The notes: generated from the letters alone by a model not told the origin. DNA of 64,000 bases from Collinsella sp. TF06-26 (GCF_002232035.1 NZ_NKXR01000011.1:28082-92081), one strand, 5' to 3'. Counted from the stretch's first letter, positions 20,703-30,067 are shown. Translations and numbers: made by a program.

Positions 20703-21583
20703 CAGACCACCTCGCGTCTTTTCCACGCCCCAGAAAAAGCCAACGAAGCAAGGGTCAATAATATGATTTCCGCAAAACCGGCTCGAATGTCTGGCCAGTT
20801 ATTCAGCGATTCCGACCTGATGCTGTTGAGGATATTGCAGTTAAACCCCACACAAGCCATTACGCCGAAGATCCAGCCATTTGCAAAATGCCACGCAACC
20901 ATTAGCAGATACGGGACAATTATCGCTTTGATTCTGCTACGAAACAAAATTGAGAAGCCAGTTACAGCCATGGATAAAGTCCCGAGCGTGACAGCATCGA
21001 ACAGCGTGTATGCGAGCACATATGACAAAGGATGCGAATAAAATAGACCGGAGAAGTAGCTATGCAGGTAAAGTCCTACGTAAGTCGACTCATCGACCCG
21101 AGGAAGATACGCAGGAAAAAGCATCGAGACGATCAGGAAATTGACGAGCAGAGGAATGGCAGTCACTGTAAACGCGGAGAGGAAAGCAGACAGCATCTTT
21201 ACGTTCACGTACGCCTTTCTGGAAACGCGCGTGCATATCTGCATGTCATAACCACTCAAACGCTCAAAGAGACACGACCAAGATCCAGCCAACATTGCAA
21301 GCAGGGGCAGTGCATAGAAAAACACCGACGCAGACAGTGGCGCGTTCGCGCTCACAACAATCCAGTTACCGAAGCTGCTTTCACGTGTTTGACCGAGATA
21401 ATTTTCGGCTTGCACGCCAACGCCGTAACCAAAAGAAAGAAGGTTGTGGCGCTCTTTTTCCAAATTTGCCCACGGCTCCAGCGCGGCAGCTATTGCAACT
21501 GCGACCGCAATCAAGAGAGCAAGGATAAAAGCTGGACGTCTAATCGTTTTCGACAGTTCGTATCTTGCGAGCTTTTGGTTCAT
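20702..21583 (-). CDS. ABC-type exporter permease (first)
   Basis: A 293-residue membrane protein with a cytoplasmic N-terminus (MNQKLARYELSKTIRR), a first helix (PAFILALLIAVAVAIAAAL), a long extracytoplasmic loop, and four to five further helices: the usual ABC-2 permease plan. The start at 21583 is set by GGAGGAGG immediately upstream. It follows the secreted protein gene by 54 bases and precedes the second permease. Its substrate is unknown; the neighbouring secreted protein is the natural candidate. Confidence 0.82.
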   Translation of the reverse strand: MNQKLARYELSKTIRRPAFILALLIAVAVAIAAALEPWANLEKERHNLLSFGYGVGVQAENYLGQTRESSFGNWIVVSANAPLSASVFFYALPLLAMLAGSWSCLFERLSGYDMQICTRVSRKAYVNVKMLSAFLSAFTVTAIPLLVNFLIVSMLFPAYLPRVDESTYVGLYLHSYFSGLFYSHPLSYVLAYTLFDAVTLGTLSMAVTGFSILFRSRIKAIIVPYLLMVAWHFANGWIFGVMACVGFNCNILNSIRSESLNNWPDIRAGFAEIILLTLASLAFSGAWKRREVV

Positions 21584-21637
21584 ACGTCCTCCTCCCCCTT
21601 CCGACCCAGAAAGCCGGAAGGGAGCCATTTCAAACAA

Positions 21638-22150
21638 CTATGCGGGAAGCTTGTGGAAATGCCCGACGCAGTCGGGGCTCCATACACCAATAACAGTGCC
21701 GTAGCCAGACTCCGCCCATGCAGTCAGTCGCGCCGCAGATCGCCCGTTCTCACGGACGAGGTTATACATTTCCCACTGTCCCTTGTGATTCGAACGATAC
21801 GTTCCCTGAGTACAATTCATGCTGCCGCTACCGCTTGTGTTATACGCACCGTCTGTATATAACCGAAGCGGATTTCCCGTATGGCCCTGGATATCCAGAT
21901 AGAGCGATGAGGAATCATCCTTTTGACGGTAGCCAGTTGCACTCGTCCCGGCACATTGAAAACTAAATGCCTTATCGGCATTGTTCGTACAGGTCGTAAT
22001 TCCCGTATCGGCGTTTTGAGTAATGCTGGAAACCTGAGAGGTGTCAAACTCCTCTTGTGCAAACGATGCAGCGGGAACCCCTAGGGACAGACCAGCTGCA
22101 ATCACCAAGCCGACTCCGATTCGAGCAATAGCGCTCCTTGGCTTAATCAT
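21638..22150 (-). CDS. Small secreted protein, possible exporter substrate
   Basis: A 170-residue protein with a clean signal peptide (LVIAAGLSLGVPAASFAQ, cleavage likely after ASFA). The mature part of about 138 residues has four Cys (TTCTNN, FQCAG, MNCTQG, SPDCVG), a YRQKDDSSSLYLDI segment and the ending IGVWSPDC. The repeated pattern of Ser/Thr, Tyr and a WSPD motif recalls small secreted proteins found beside ABC exporters in Gram-positive bacteria. That is a remembered resemblance, not a family call. The ATG at 22150 has GGAGAAGG upstream. It could be a bacteriocin-like or signalling protein. Confidence 0.75.
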   Translation of the reverse strand: MIKPRSAIARIGVGLVIAAGLSLGVPAASFAQEEFDTSQVSSITQNADTGITTCTNNADKAFSFQCAGTSATGYRQKDDSSSLYLDIQGHTGNPLRLYTDGAYNTSGSGSMNCTQGTYRSNHKGQWEMYNLVRENGRSAARLTAWAESGYGTVIGVWSPDCVGHFHKLPA

Positions 22151-22259
22151 GGCCTTCTCCAATCAAAAGCGGTTAACAATGCGTCGACGCACGGCAACCT
22201 TCGCATGAATAGAGAAAGATGTCTGTAAACACCCGCTATTGAGTTGATTGCTCAGGCGT

Positions 22260-24395
22260 TTACACGTTGTTTACCTGCGATAACAATAAAATTAGCTCCG
22301 CCTTATTCTTGATCTTCAACTGGCGGTAAGATGCAGACCGCAGCGCTTGCACCGTAGATGCAGCGTAACCGACATCCTCCGCAATGGCCTTTGTCGTTGC
22401 CCCCTCTGCCGTCATCAGCAAAATTTGCGACTGAACATCAGAAAGGGAGCGCGACGTAAGCAGGGCCAGCTGGCGCACGCGGGCCGTTTCGGTGGACCCG
22501 TTCGCCCGGTACTCCAAGACGGCCTTCTCGTCCTCAACCGAGCGGGCGAGCGCGATGTGCGTAACGAACATGGGCACAGACCAGCAAACAATCACCGTTG
22601 CCACGACGACATTGACAGCCGAACTTTGCCCCAACAACGACGCGAGGAACAACGGCTCGAAAACCGTCAGATCCTGCACCATATTGAGCAAGACAGCCCA
22701 AACAGGAGCCGTCGCCCCGAAGCAAAGCATCCATATCCCAAGCATTTTGCGCTGCGGACAGCTTCGCATCACTATATATGTGAGCAGCACCCCCGTCAGC
22801 ACCGCAAGTCCATGGATTCGCCCCCTAGCGACCGCATAGATTAAGGCAACCATGCCCATTGACACCAACGGCACGATAGCCCGAGCATGGGCATGCACCT
22901 TAAACGGACGCAGCCCAACAGCGAGCGAAGCCGTAGACGCCACGCCGCAAAACAGGACCGGCACAGCCATCAACGGAACGCGTATGCACATCAATGCCGC
23001 GATATAGATAAAAGACCATTCCACAGCAGATAGCACCGCCCATACGTACGGGCTTCCGAGCCAAATCGCTTCACCCGCTCTATCCAGCGCAGCGCCACGA
23101 TTCGCTTTTCCACCCGCGTAGCGTAGCGACAGAAGCAGTCCGAGACCCAATGCGTAGCTTAAGAGGGAAAAGGCGACAGCCCGCGAAACACCGGACCCCC
23201 AATCGCTATCCGCCATTACCAAGGGCCCCGCCGCAAGGAGGATAAAGAATAATGTGAGCAGGTATCGAAACAGCCGGCGCGTTCGAGCTGATGCCACTAT
23301 ATCGTCAGCATGCCGCTGCGGTAGCTCATGCCCTACAGTATCGCCCTCACCCGCAAACAGCGCCACGAGCTCGCGTGAGCCCGCAACCGACGCCTTCCCG
23401 TATGCTCGGTGAAGCGTTGTTCTCACCGTCGATGGCTTCGTATCCGTCTCCTTGGCAATTTCCGCCGGCGTTTTCCCTTTGAGCAGCAGTCGAACAAACT
23501 GCTCTTCTCTAGGCGACAGGGCAGGGGAAAACACCCCCGCATCGAATGTGTCGGACGCACAGGCGATATCCGAATTGTTGTCCCGTTTCCCCCTTAGCAA
23601 CATGCATACGAAGGCAGCAGCGATAACGGACCCCATCGCCAGCAATGCAATGACCACGGCATCGCTTGCGAAGTATGCCGCCTCAACAGCCGGAATAAGA
23701 CCAATAGGAACTGCTACGAGCACAGAACAGGCAAACACGTCGCGCCGCCCATGGCCAAAGGCACGAGGGCGGCAAAACGGCGGGGCCACAGTCAATGCGA
23801 GATAGACCAACGGAATTAAAAGCGCAAGGCCAATTGACGCGGCCGTTACAGGGGGCATCCCCCATGGCTCGGGAACGACTCTCCATGAAACTCGACAGCA
23901 AAACAGCAGGCAAGACATGACGGCTATTGTTTCTGTAAAAATCGCGTCCTGCGGGTGACGAGTTTCCCTTTCGTCAGTCCGTGTCGACCTCTGCGTCAAA
24001 GGAGAGTCCGCCGTGCCCCAAATAACATATGAGAGAAGCAGCGACCCAACAAAGCACGAGACACACGAAACGCCATGTAACAACCAAATCGGTGCAAACA
24101 CGATTGGAATAGAGTCTCCGCGAGCATAGAAAGCCAGGTCGGCCCATTCGGGAACCGTTGCAATAACACCAAGGAAAACACCGATGGCACCGAGATGCCT
24201 CGGCCTTCTCATTCCCCCCTTGCATAGCGCAGCACCATGAACAAACGCCGCGAGGCATGCGCCCAGGATAACGAGCCAGGTCATTGCACCTGACGCTAGG
24301 CCGATTGAAGATGAAAACCGGTGATAAGGGGTGACCGCCATTACGACAAGCGCAATGGCGCAGGCAAATGTAGCAGAACGGCGGGAAAAGAGCAT
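22260..24395 (-). CDS. Membrane LuxR-type regulator with two HTH domains
   Basis: A 711-residue protein built as two tandem halves. Each half has about six to eight hydrophobic segments followed by a LuxR-type HTH. The first HTH is at about residues 292-349 (LSPREEQFVRLLLKGKTPAE, PSTVRTTLHRAYGKA). The second is at about 650-711 (SLSDVQSQILLMTAEGATTK, AASTVQALRSASY). The start at 24395 has GGAGG four bases upstream. Multi-helix proteins with one C-terminal LuxR HTH are common in Coriobacteriia; an internal second HTH is not expected. It lies just upstream of the export operon on the same strand and probably controls it. Confidence 0.88.
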   Translation of the reverse strand: MLFSRRSATFACAIALVVMAVTPYHRFSSSIGLASGAMTWLVILGACLAAFVHGAALCKGGMRRPRHLGAIGVFLGVIATVPEWADLAFYARGDSIPIVFAPIWLLHGVSCVSCFVGSLLLSYVIWGTADSPLTQRSTRTDERETRHPQDAIFTETIAVMSCLLFCCRVSWRVVPEPWGMPPVTAASIGLALLIPLVYLALTVAPPFCRPRAFGHGRRDVFACSVLVAVPIGLIPAVEAAYFASDAVVIALLAMGSVIAAAFVCMLLRGKRDNNSDIACASDTFDAGVFSPALSPREEQFVRLLLKGKTPAEIAKETDTKPSTVRTTLHRAYGKASVAGSRELVALFAGEGDTVGHELPQRHADDIVASARTRRLFRYLLTLFFILLAAGPLVMADSDWGSGVSRAVAFSLLSYALGLGLLLSLRYAGGKANRGAALDRAGEAIWLGSPYVWAVLSAVEWSFIYIAALMCIRVPLMAVPVLFCGVASTASLAVGLRPFKVHAHARAIVPLVSMGMVALIYAVARGRIHGLAVLTGVLLTYIVMRSCPQRKMLGIWMLCFGATAPVWAVLLNMVQDLTVFEPLFLASLLGQSSAVNVVVATVIVCWSVPMFVTHIALARSVEDEKAVLEYRANGSTETARVRQLALLTSRSLSDVQSQILLMTAEGATTKAIAEDVGYAASTVQALRSASYRQLKIKNKAELILLLSQVNNV

Positions 24396-24537
24396 ACGGC
24401 CTCCATAGCGTGTCATTATATCGCTCGAGCCGCTCGTTTATCTCTGTTCTCACACCAGCCAGCATCAATGATTCAGGCGAACTCCAATCCGCGCCAGATC
24501 ACGGTCCGGCTTTTGTTCGCAGTCCCCACATCAAAGC

Positions 24538-24675
24538 GGGATGCGGTTTCCTTTTGGACGCCGATTCGGAAAGTCCGTCCCGTTCCAGGCCAATATTCTG
24601 GGATGCAGTTTCCACAGCCCACCCCAATCGGAAAGCGCATCCCATTATTTGGCTGAAAACTGGGATGCGCTTTCC
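24538..24675. repeat. Family I palindromic repeat array, copy B
   Basis: A right arm (24538-24551), a 16-nt spacer, unit 24568-24613, a 16-nt spacer (24614-24629) and unit 24630-24675. Both full units are exactly 46 nt. The second has a perfect 14-bp arm pair (GGAAAGCGCATCCC and its complement). The rest of the gap 24396-24833 shows no gene. Confidence 0.8.
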
Positions 24676-24833
24676 GGACGCGTCGAAACGGAGTCGGATC
24701 GATCGGATCACCTCGTCCCCGTTTCCTCGCCATCTTCCTGAGCGTGCTACACTAGCAGCATCTATGCCACCGCGAACGGCTCGGCCCCGCGCCCGCCGCT
24801 CGCAAACGAACTTTAAACGCACGAGGGTTGGCC

Positions 24834-26687
24834 ATGCCGCTTTTCTCGCAACATACCGCCCGGTTCTCGCCGGACGTTCCTTTGGAGGGCACCAGCTCTC
24901 GCGAGCTGCTCAAGCGGTACCAGCCGCTCGAGACACTTGCGACCGGCGGTTTTGGCTCCATCGAGATCTGCCGCGACACGCACCTGCGCCGCCGCGTCGC
25001 CATTAAACGCATCCCCCTTATCAACGGTGCCGGCATGCCCGCTAGCGACATCATGGATGTCCTGCGCGAGGCGCACACTGCCGCCATGCTTCAACATCCC
25101 AACATCGTGCAGGTCATCGACTTTACGCATGACACCGCCTATGCCTACCTGGTCATGGAGTATGTCGATGGCATGTCACTTGCCGAGTTTTTGCATCGCG
25201 TGGACGGCCACTCGCTCACCTTTGACGAGGCCGCGGCCATTGCCGATGCCCTGGGCCAGGCGCTCACCTTCGCCCATAGCAATGGCGTACTCCACCTGGA
25301 CATTAAGCCCGCCAACGTGCTCATCGACCACTCGGGCAATGTAAAGCTCACCGACTTTGGCATGGCGCGACTGTCGTCCGCCGGTGGCTTTGGCGGCTCG
25401 CGCGGCGGCACCATCGGCTACATGCCGCCCGAGCAGCTCGATATCGAGACCGGCACGGTCGACGAACGCGCCGATGTCTTTGCCCTTGCCTGCGTTATCT
25501 ATGAGGGCTTGTGCGGCAGCGCTCCCTTTATGGCGGCCACGCCCGCCGACTCGCTCGACCGCATCATCGGCGGCGCCACCTATCCCAGCGAGCTGATACC
25601 ACACTTTCCCCCGGGAGCCGAGGCCGCGCTCATGAGCGCGCTCTCCCCCATGCCGCAGGACCGCCCCAACAGCATCGAGGCATTTTGCGACCAACTCCTT
25701 GCCGGTCTGGGCAGCGTGCGCGAGGGCCGTCGCAGTCTGGAGCAAATGGTTGGCGAGCTTTCGGATGACGAGCAAGAGCTCGACGATATCGAGCCGTCGT
25801 ACTACGAGGACGACGCCATCGAGGTCGACCCCGCGCTCGGCTGGGCGGGCACGCGCTGGAGCCATGCGCGCGACTACACCATGCACGCTATCTCGGCGCT
25901 AACGTGCGGCACCTTTAGCTTTTTGCTGATGCAAACGGCCGGGGTCGCGGCGCTTCCCGGCCTGGTCATTGCGGCCATCGCGATCGGAGCGGCGGCTGGC
26001 CTGGCCCCCCAGATTGGCTCGGCCATCTCGGCTGTGGGCTTTTTGGTGCTCATGGCCAACGCCACCATGCAGGCGCAGGGCATCCTGTCGATGTTGCCCG
26101 TCGCGGTGATCTTTGCCGCCGCCATGTCCGGTTGGTGGATCGCCTGGGGTCGCACCGAGGCTGCCGCGAGCGCCGCACTCACCTGCGCGCTTGCGCTTGG
26201 CTGTCTGACCGGCAATACCTTCCTGGCAGCTGGGGTCACCGCCGGCGTCGCGTCATTTTGGCTCGGCCCGGCAAGCGCCGCCGCGGCAACGGGCATGGGC
26301 GCACTTTTTGCCCGTCTGGCCACGGTCGCGCTTTCAGCCGGAGGCGTGCTGGGGCTCGGTAACGTTGCCGCAGCGCTGGGAGACCCACTCCTTTGGGCTG
26401 CCTTTGTGCTGGTAGCGGCAACTGCCGCGGCGTCATCTGCGCTGCTCAACGCCCATGCCAAGCGTGCCGATCAGGGCTCAAACCTTGCCGTAATCGCCGC
26501 CATCGCTGTCGCCGGCATCGGCTGCGCAGCGGCGTCCTGTCTTGCACACCATATGGAAATTGCCAGCCTTGCAGCCGCGGTCGTCGCCAAGGCGGCGGTT
26601 GCGGGAACCCTATCCTCTATAATCGTTGGGATATGCCTATATTTGCTCGGATACCAAAGAACCTATACGGAGAGTGATCTTTCGTGA
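24834..26687 (+). CDS. Ser/Thr kinase-like membrane protein with HLD catalytic loop
   Basis: A 617-residue protein. The N-terminal kinase domain (about residues 22-285) has GGFGSIEI, the lysine in VAIKRI and DFG in LTDFGMA. Its catalytic loop reads VLHLDIKPANVL, Leu replacing the usual Arg of HRD; the catalytic Asp is kept. The C-terminal 270 residues contain about eight to ten hydrophobic segments, Ala/Gly-rich. The ATG at 24834 has GAGGG six bases upstream, better than the TTG two codons earlier. Its stop overlaps the fhaA start (GTGA), so it heads the division-signalling operon. It is a non-RD kinase, possibly constitutively active, or a pseudokinase. Confidence 0.88.
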   Translation: MPLFSQHTARFSPDVPLEGTSSRELLKRYQPLETLATGGFGSIEICRDTHLRRRVAIKRIPLINGAGMPASDIMDVLREAHTAAMLQHPNIVQVIDFTHDTAYAYLVMEYVDGMSLAEFLHRVDGHSLTFDEAAAIADALGQALTFAHSNGVLHLDIKPANVLIDHSGNVKLTDFGMARLSSAGGFGGSRGGTIGYMPPEQLDIETGTVDERADVFALACVIYEGLCGSAPFMAATPADSLDRIIGGATYPSELIPHFPPGAEAALMSALSPMPQDRPNSIEAFCDQLLAGLGSVREGRRSLEQMVGELSDDEQELDDIEPSYYEDDAIEVDPALGWAGTRWSHARDYTMHAISALTCGTFSFLLMQTAGVAALPGLVIAAIAIGAAAGLAPQIGSAISAVGFLVLMANATMQAQGILSMLPVAVIFAAAMSGWWIAWGRTEAAASAALTCALALGCLTGNTFLAAGVTAGVASFWLGPASAAAATGMGALFARLATVALSAGGVLGLGNVAAALGDPLLWAAFVLVAATAAASSALLNAHAKRADQGSNLAVIAAIAVAGIGCAAASCLAHHMEIASLAAAVVAKAAVAGTLSSIIVGICLYLLGYQRTYTESDLS

Positions 26688-27697
26688 ACTTCCTGAACAT
26701 CTTCGAGGACCACGTGGCCGGCATCTTCGGTGCCACCCGTGCCCCGTTCTCCTTTAAGAAGCTTGCCAAGCAGGCCGCTCGCGACATGGAGGATCAGACT
26801 CTGGTGATCAACGGCGTCAACACGGCGCCGGCACTCTATACCATCCTGATCGCCGCCGACGACGATCCCATGCTCGCCCCGTTCTACCCCGAGCTTTCGC
26901 GCGAGGTCCGCGAGTTTGTGAAGGCGCAGGCCGAAAAGCGCCGCTATGTCTTTGTCGGCGAGCCCCTCGTGCGCTTTATGATCGATCCGCAGCTGCGCGC
27001 CGGCAAGTTCTCGGTCTTTGCCGAGAACGTCGATGCCCCCACGCTCGGCCGCCTGTACGAAGAAGAGCGCGCCTATCAAAACGGTCTGGGCCAAAACAAC
27101 TCCGCGGCAAGCCGTGCCGCCAGCGCCCCGCGCGCCGGCCAGCAGCAGTTTGCTGCCCCGCAGCAGCAGCGCCCCGCCGCCATGCCCCAGCAGCAGCCGA
27201 CGCCTCGCGCCGCCGCTCCCGACCCGCTTGCCGTGGCAGACCCCTTCGCGCCTAGCGTCCCCGACCCCGCCGCAGTACCCATCCCGGTGCCGCAGACCGT
27301 CTCGCGCGACGCGCTTGCCGGCATGGGCGGAGCCGCCGCGACCGGTGCCGCCGTGGGCCTAGGCGCCGCAGCCGGCATCGCCTCCAACATGGCGAGCACT
27401 CGCGCCCCGCAGCGCCCGCTCGCCCAGCTCGTCGACGTCGTGAGCGGCGAGAGCCATAGCATCACCTCCGCACAGGTGACTATCGGTCGCGAGCGCTCGG
27501 TTTCCGATATTGCCCTGCGCGACCCCAACGTGTCGCGCCGCCACGCCCAGCTCACCTTTACGGGCTCGGATTGGTCGATCGAGGACCTCAATTCCACCAA
27601 CGGCACGCTCGTCAACAACCGCCGCATTACGCGCTGCCCGCTGCGCAACGGCGATCTGCTGACGTTTGGCCTGAGCACCTTTGAATTTAGGGGATAG
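26684..27697 (+). CDS. fhaA: FhaA-type protein (DUF3662 + FHA)
   Basis: A 337-residue cytoplasmic protein. The N-terminal DUF3662 domain (about 1-125, FEDHVAGIFGATRAPFSF) is followed by a Gln/Pro/Ala-rich linker, a short hydrophobic Ala/Gly stretch and a C-terminal FHA domain (about 240-337) with VTIGRERSVSDIAL, SRRHAQL and EDLNSTNGTLVNN. In actinobacteria FhaA binds phosphorylated MurJ/MviN-like partners and PknB; the same role is inferred here from gene order. The GTG start overlaps the kinase stop by 4 bases. Confidence 0.92.
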   Translation: MNFLNIFEDHVAGIFGATRAPFSFKKLAKQAARDMEDQTLVINGVNTAPALYTILIAADDDPMLAPFYPELSREVREFVKAQAEKRRYVFVGEPLVRFMIDPQLRAGKFSVFAENVDAPTLGRLYEEERAYQNGLGQNNSAASRAASAPRAGQQQFAAPQQQRPAAMPQQQPTPRAAAPDPLAVADPFAPSVPDPAAVPIPVPQTVSRDALAGMGGAAATGAAVGLGAAAGIASNMASTRAPQRPLAQLVDVVSGESHSITSAQVTIGRERSVSDIALRDPNVSRRHAQLTFTGSDWSIEDLNSTNGTLVNNRRITRCPLRNGDLLTFGLSTFEFRG

Positions 27698-27703
27698 TCG
27701 CTT

Positions 27704-28120
27704 ATGAACATCGATATCGTCCTTTTTGCAGGCCGCATCGTCCTGGTCGCCCTGCTCTATATCTTCCTGTTCGCCGTCATGAAGACCGGCGTGGGACTTG
27801 TGCGCGGGCAGCGTCGCGACTCGGCTATCTGGACGATCGATGTGGACAAGGGTCCGCGCGGTATCCGCGGCATCCACGTAGACATGCTCGGCCCCGTCAT
27901 CGTCGGTCGCTCGCCATCTTCGGACATCTGCATCAACGAACCGTTCGTCTCGGCCTCGCATGCGCGCTTTTCGCTGCAGGGCCCGGCGCTCATCATCGAG
28001 GACCTCAACTCGCTTAACGGCACGCTCGTCAACGGCCGCCAGCTTGTGGAGCCCGCAACGCTGCGCGAGGGCGACGAAGTCCAGATTGGCGACGTGGTCA
28101 TGAAGGTGAACCGTCGATGA
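27704..28120 (+). CDS. fhaB: FhaB-type membrane FHA protein
   Basis: A 138-residue protein with an N-terminal transmembrane segment (IVLFAGRIVLVALLYIFLFA) and a C-terminal FHA domain (VIVGRSPSSDICI, SASHARFSL, EDLNSLNGTLVNG). The layout matches FhaB/FipA of actinobacteria, which links PknB phosphorylation to cell-wall synthesis at the septum. It follows fhaA by 6 bases and overlaps the phosphatase gene by 4 bases (ATGA). Confidence 0.92.
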   Translation: MNIDIVLFAGRIVLVALLYIFLFAVMKTGVGLVRGQRRDSAIWTIDVDKGPRGIRGIHVDMLGPVIVGRSPSSDICINEPFVSASHARFSLQGPALIIEDLNSLNGTLVNGRQLVEPATLREGDEVQIGDVVMKVNRR

Positions 28121-30051
28121 TCGACGAGGAGAACAAGTCCGCAACCATGACCGAGGCACCGGCTGCTGCCGTAGCTGCACCGGCCCACGCCGCTCCGGCG
28201 GACTCCACACCCGTGGAGCCCGAGGACACCGTGTTCTCCCTGCCTCTTTCGCATGTAACGCATGATATTTCGGATCTCGCCGATAACGAGGGCGAAGAGG
28301 ATGCCGTAGCGGCGCCCATCGGCGCACATGCTGCGGAACAGCCCACAGCGCCCGAAGCAACCCCGGCGCCGGCTCACTTTGCAGAGCCCGTCGCCGCGGC
28401 AATCAACGAGAGCGCTGCGGTGTTTGCGGCACCCGAGCCCGCCGCGCCGGCGTTTCCCATAGCCCCAGCATCCGAGGTTGCGCCCGTGTCTACGCCGGCG
28501 CCCGAAGCGGGGCCATCCCCCGAGGACGGCCCCGCACCCAAGATCCCGCAGCCTGCGCCCGCAAGCGAGTCCGATACCGTGGCCGAGCCCGCCGCCCAGT
28601 CGCAAAGCACGCCCGCGCCGTCGCACTTTGCGACACCCGAGCCTATAGACGTCAGCCTGCAAGACGACGAGTCGACCGCCTGCGCGTCCGAGGAGCCCGG
28701 CTCCCCGGACACCGGCGATTCCGAATCAAACGCCGAGACCGACACCGTCTCTCCCGGTGACACAGCCGAGATCGACGTAGCCGCCGTTGAAGCCAAGCTC
28801 AAAGACCCCGGCTCGACCATGAGCTTTGAGCCCCTGACCGAGGAGCGCATCGAGACCGACTCGACCTATGATGCCGGCACCACCACGCAACTCATGTGGG
28901 GCGCCCGCTCTGACGTTGGCTGCGTACGCCCGCACAATGAGGATTCCTACCTGGTGCAGTCGCCGCTCTTTTGCGTATGCGACGGCATGGGCGGTCACGC
29001 CGCCGGCGAGGTAGCCTCTTCCATCGCCGTCGAGACTATTGCCAAGACGGCCCCGCAGTCCGCCGACGCAGCACGCCTGGCCGCAGCCGTCGAGGCAGCC
29101 AACGCCGCCGTAATCGAGGCCGCCTTGAATGGCCTGGGCAAGCCCGGCATGGGCTGCACAGCCACTTGCGCCTATATCGAAAACGACACGCTCGCCATCG
29201 CCCACGTGGGTGACTCTCGCGCCTACCTGCTCCACGAGGGCACGCTCATCCGCGTGACCCGCGACCACTCCTACGTGGAGGAGCTCGTGGACGCCGGCGA
29301 GATTACGGCAGACGAGGCTCGCGTCCACCCCAACCGCTCGGTCATCACCCGTGCGCTGGGCTCGGACCCCGCCATGTATGCCGACCACTTCACCCTGCAT
29401 ATCGAGGAAGGCGACCGCCTGATCCTGTGCTCCGACGGCCTTTCGAGCATGATTCCCGATAGCGATATCGAGAACATCGCCACGCAGTCCTCAACCGCGC
29501 AAATCTGCGTCGACAACCTAGTGGACGCGGCGCTTGCCGCCGGCGGCCACGACAACGTGACCGTAGTAGTCGTTGACCTGGTTGACGATGGCGTTATGCG
29601 CGAGGCGCAACGCGTGCGTCGCCGCAACATTACTATCGCCGCCATCCTGGCCCTCGTCTTTGTGCTGGCAGCTGGCATCTGGGCCTACACGGGTGTCACC
29701 GGCTCGTACTACCTGGGTACCTACCAGGGCAATGTCGCCGTCTGGCGCGGCCTTCCCGGCAAGCCGCTCGGACTCAAGCTCCACTGGCTCGAAAGCGAAA
29801 CCAGCATCAAGCTGTCCGACCTGCCCGAAGACACGCAAAACCGCCTCAAGGCGGGCATTCCGCAAACAAGTGTCGACGATGCGCAGGACACGATATCCAA
29901 GTACCGCCACCAGATCGATGAAGAGCAGACCCGCCAGGTGATCGACGCGCAAACGATTCGCGACAACACCAATCAGGGATCGACCTCCGAATCAGATTCC
30001 GAGAAAACCGCCGAACAGTCCGCCGAGGCCGAAGCCTCCGAAAAGAACTAG
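28117..30051 (+). CDS. pstP: PP2C-family Ser/Thr phosphatase with long N-terminal extension
   Basis: A 644-residue protein that removes phosphate from kinase targets. The PP2C domain (about residues 262-490) has the metal-binding DVGCVRPHNEDSY, CDGMGGHAAGEVAS, AHVGDSRAYLL, CSDGLSSM and GGHDNVTVVVV motifs. One transmembrane helix follows (about 505-525), then an outside tail of about 115 residues. Unlike the standard PstP/Stp, which begins with the PP2C domain, about 260 residues of Pro/Ala/Glu-rich, probably disordered sequence precede it. It is coupled to fhaB by a 4-base overlap. Confidence 0.93.
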   Translation: MIDEENKSATMTEAPAAAVAAPAHAAPADSTPVEPEDTVFSLPLSHVTHDISDLADNEGEEDAVAAPIGAHAAEQPTAPEATPAPAHFAEPVAAAINESAAVFAAPEPAAPAFPIAPASEVAPVSTPAPEAGPSPEDGPAPKIPQPAPASESDTVAEPAAQSQSTPAPSHFATPEPIDVSLQDDESTACASEEPGSPDTGDSESNAETDTVSPGDTAEIDVAAVEAKLKDPGSTMSFEPLTEERIETDSTYDAGTTTQLMWGARSDVGCVRPHNEDSYLVQSPLFCVCDGMGGHAAGEVASSIAVETIAKTAPQSADAARLAAAVEAANAAVIEAALNGLGKPGMGCTATCAYIENDTLAIAHVGDSRAYLLHEGTLIRVTRDHSYVEELVDAGEITADEARVHPNRSVITRALGSDPAMYADHFTLHIEEGDRLILCSDGLSSMIPDSDIENIATQSSTAQICVDNLVDAALAAGGHDNVTVVVVDLVDDGVMREAQRVRRRNITIAAILALVFVLAAGIWAYTGVTGSYYLGTYQGNVAVWRGLPGKPLGLKLHWLESETSIKLSDLPEDTQNRLKAGIPQTSVDDAQDTISKYRHQIDEEQTRQVIDAQTIRDNTNQGSTSESDSEKTAEQSAEAEASEKN

Positions 30052-30067
30052 AAAGGGAGTGCCGCTT

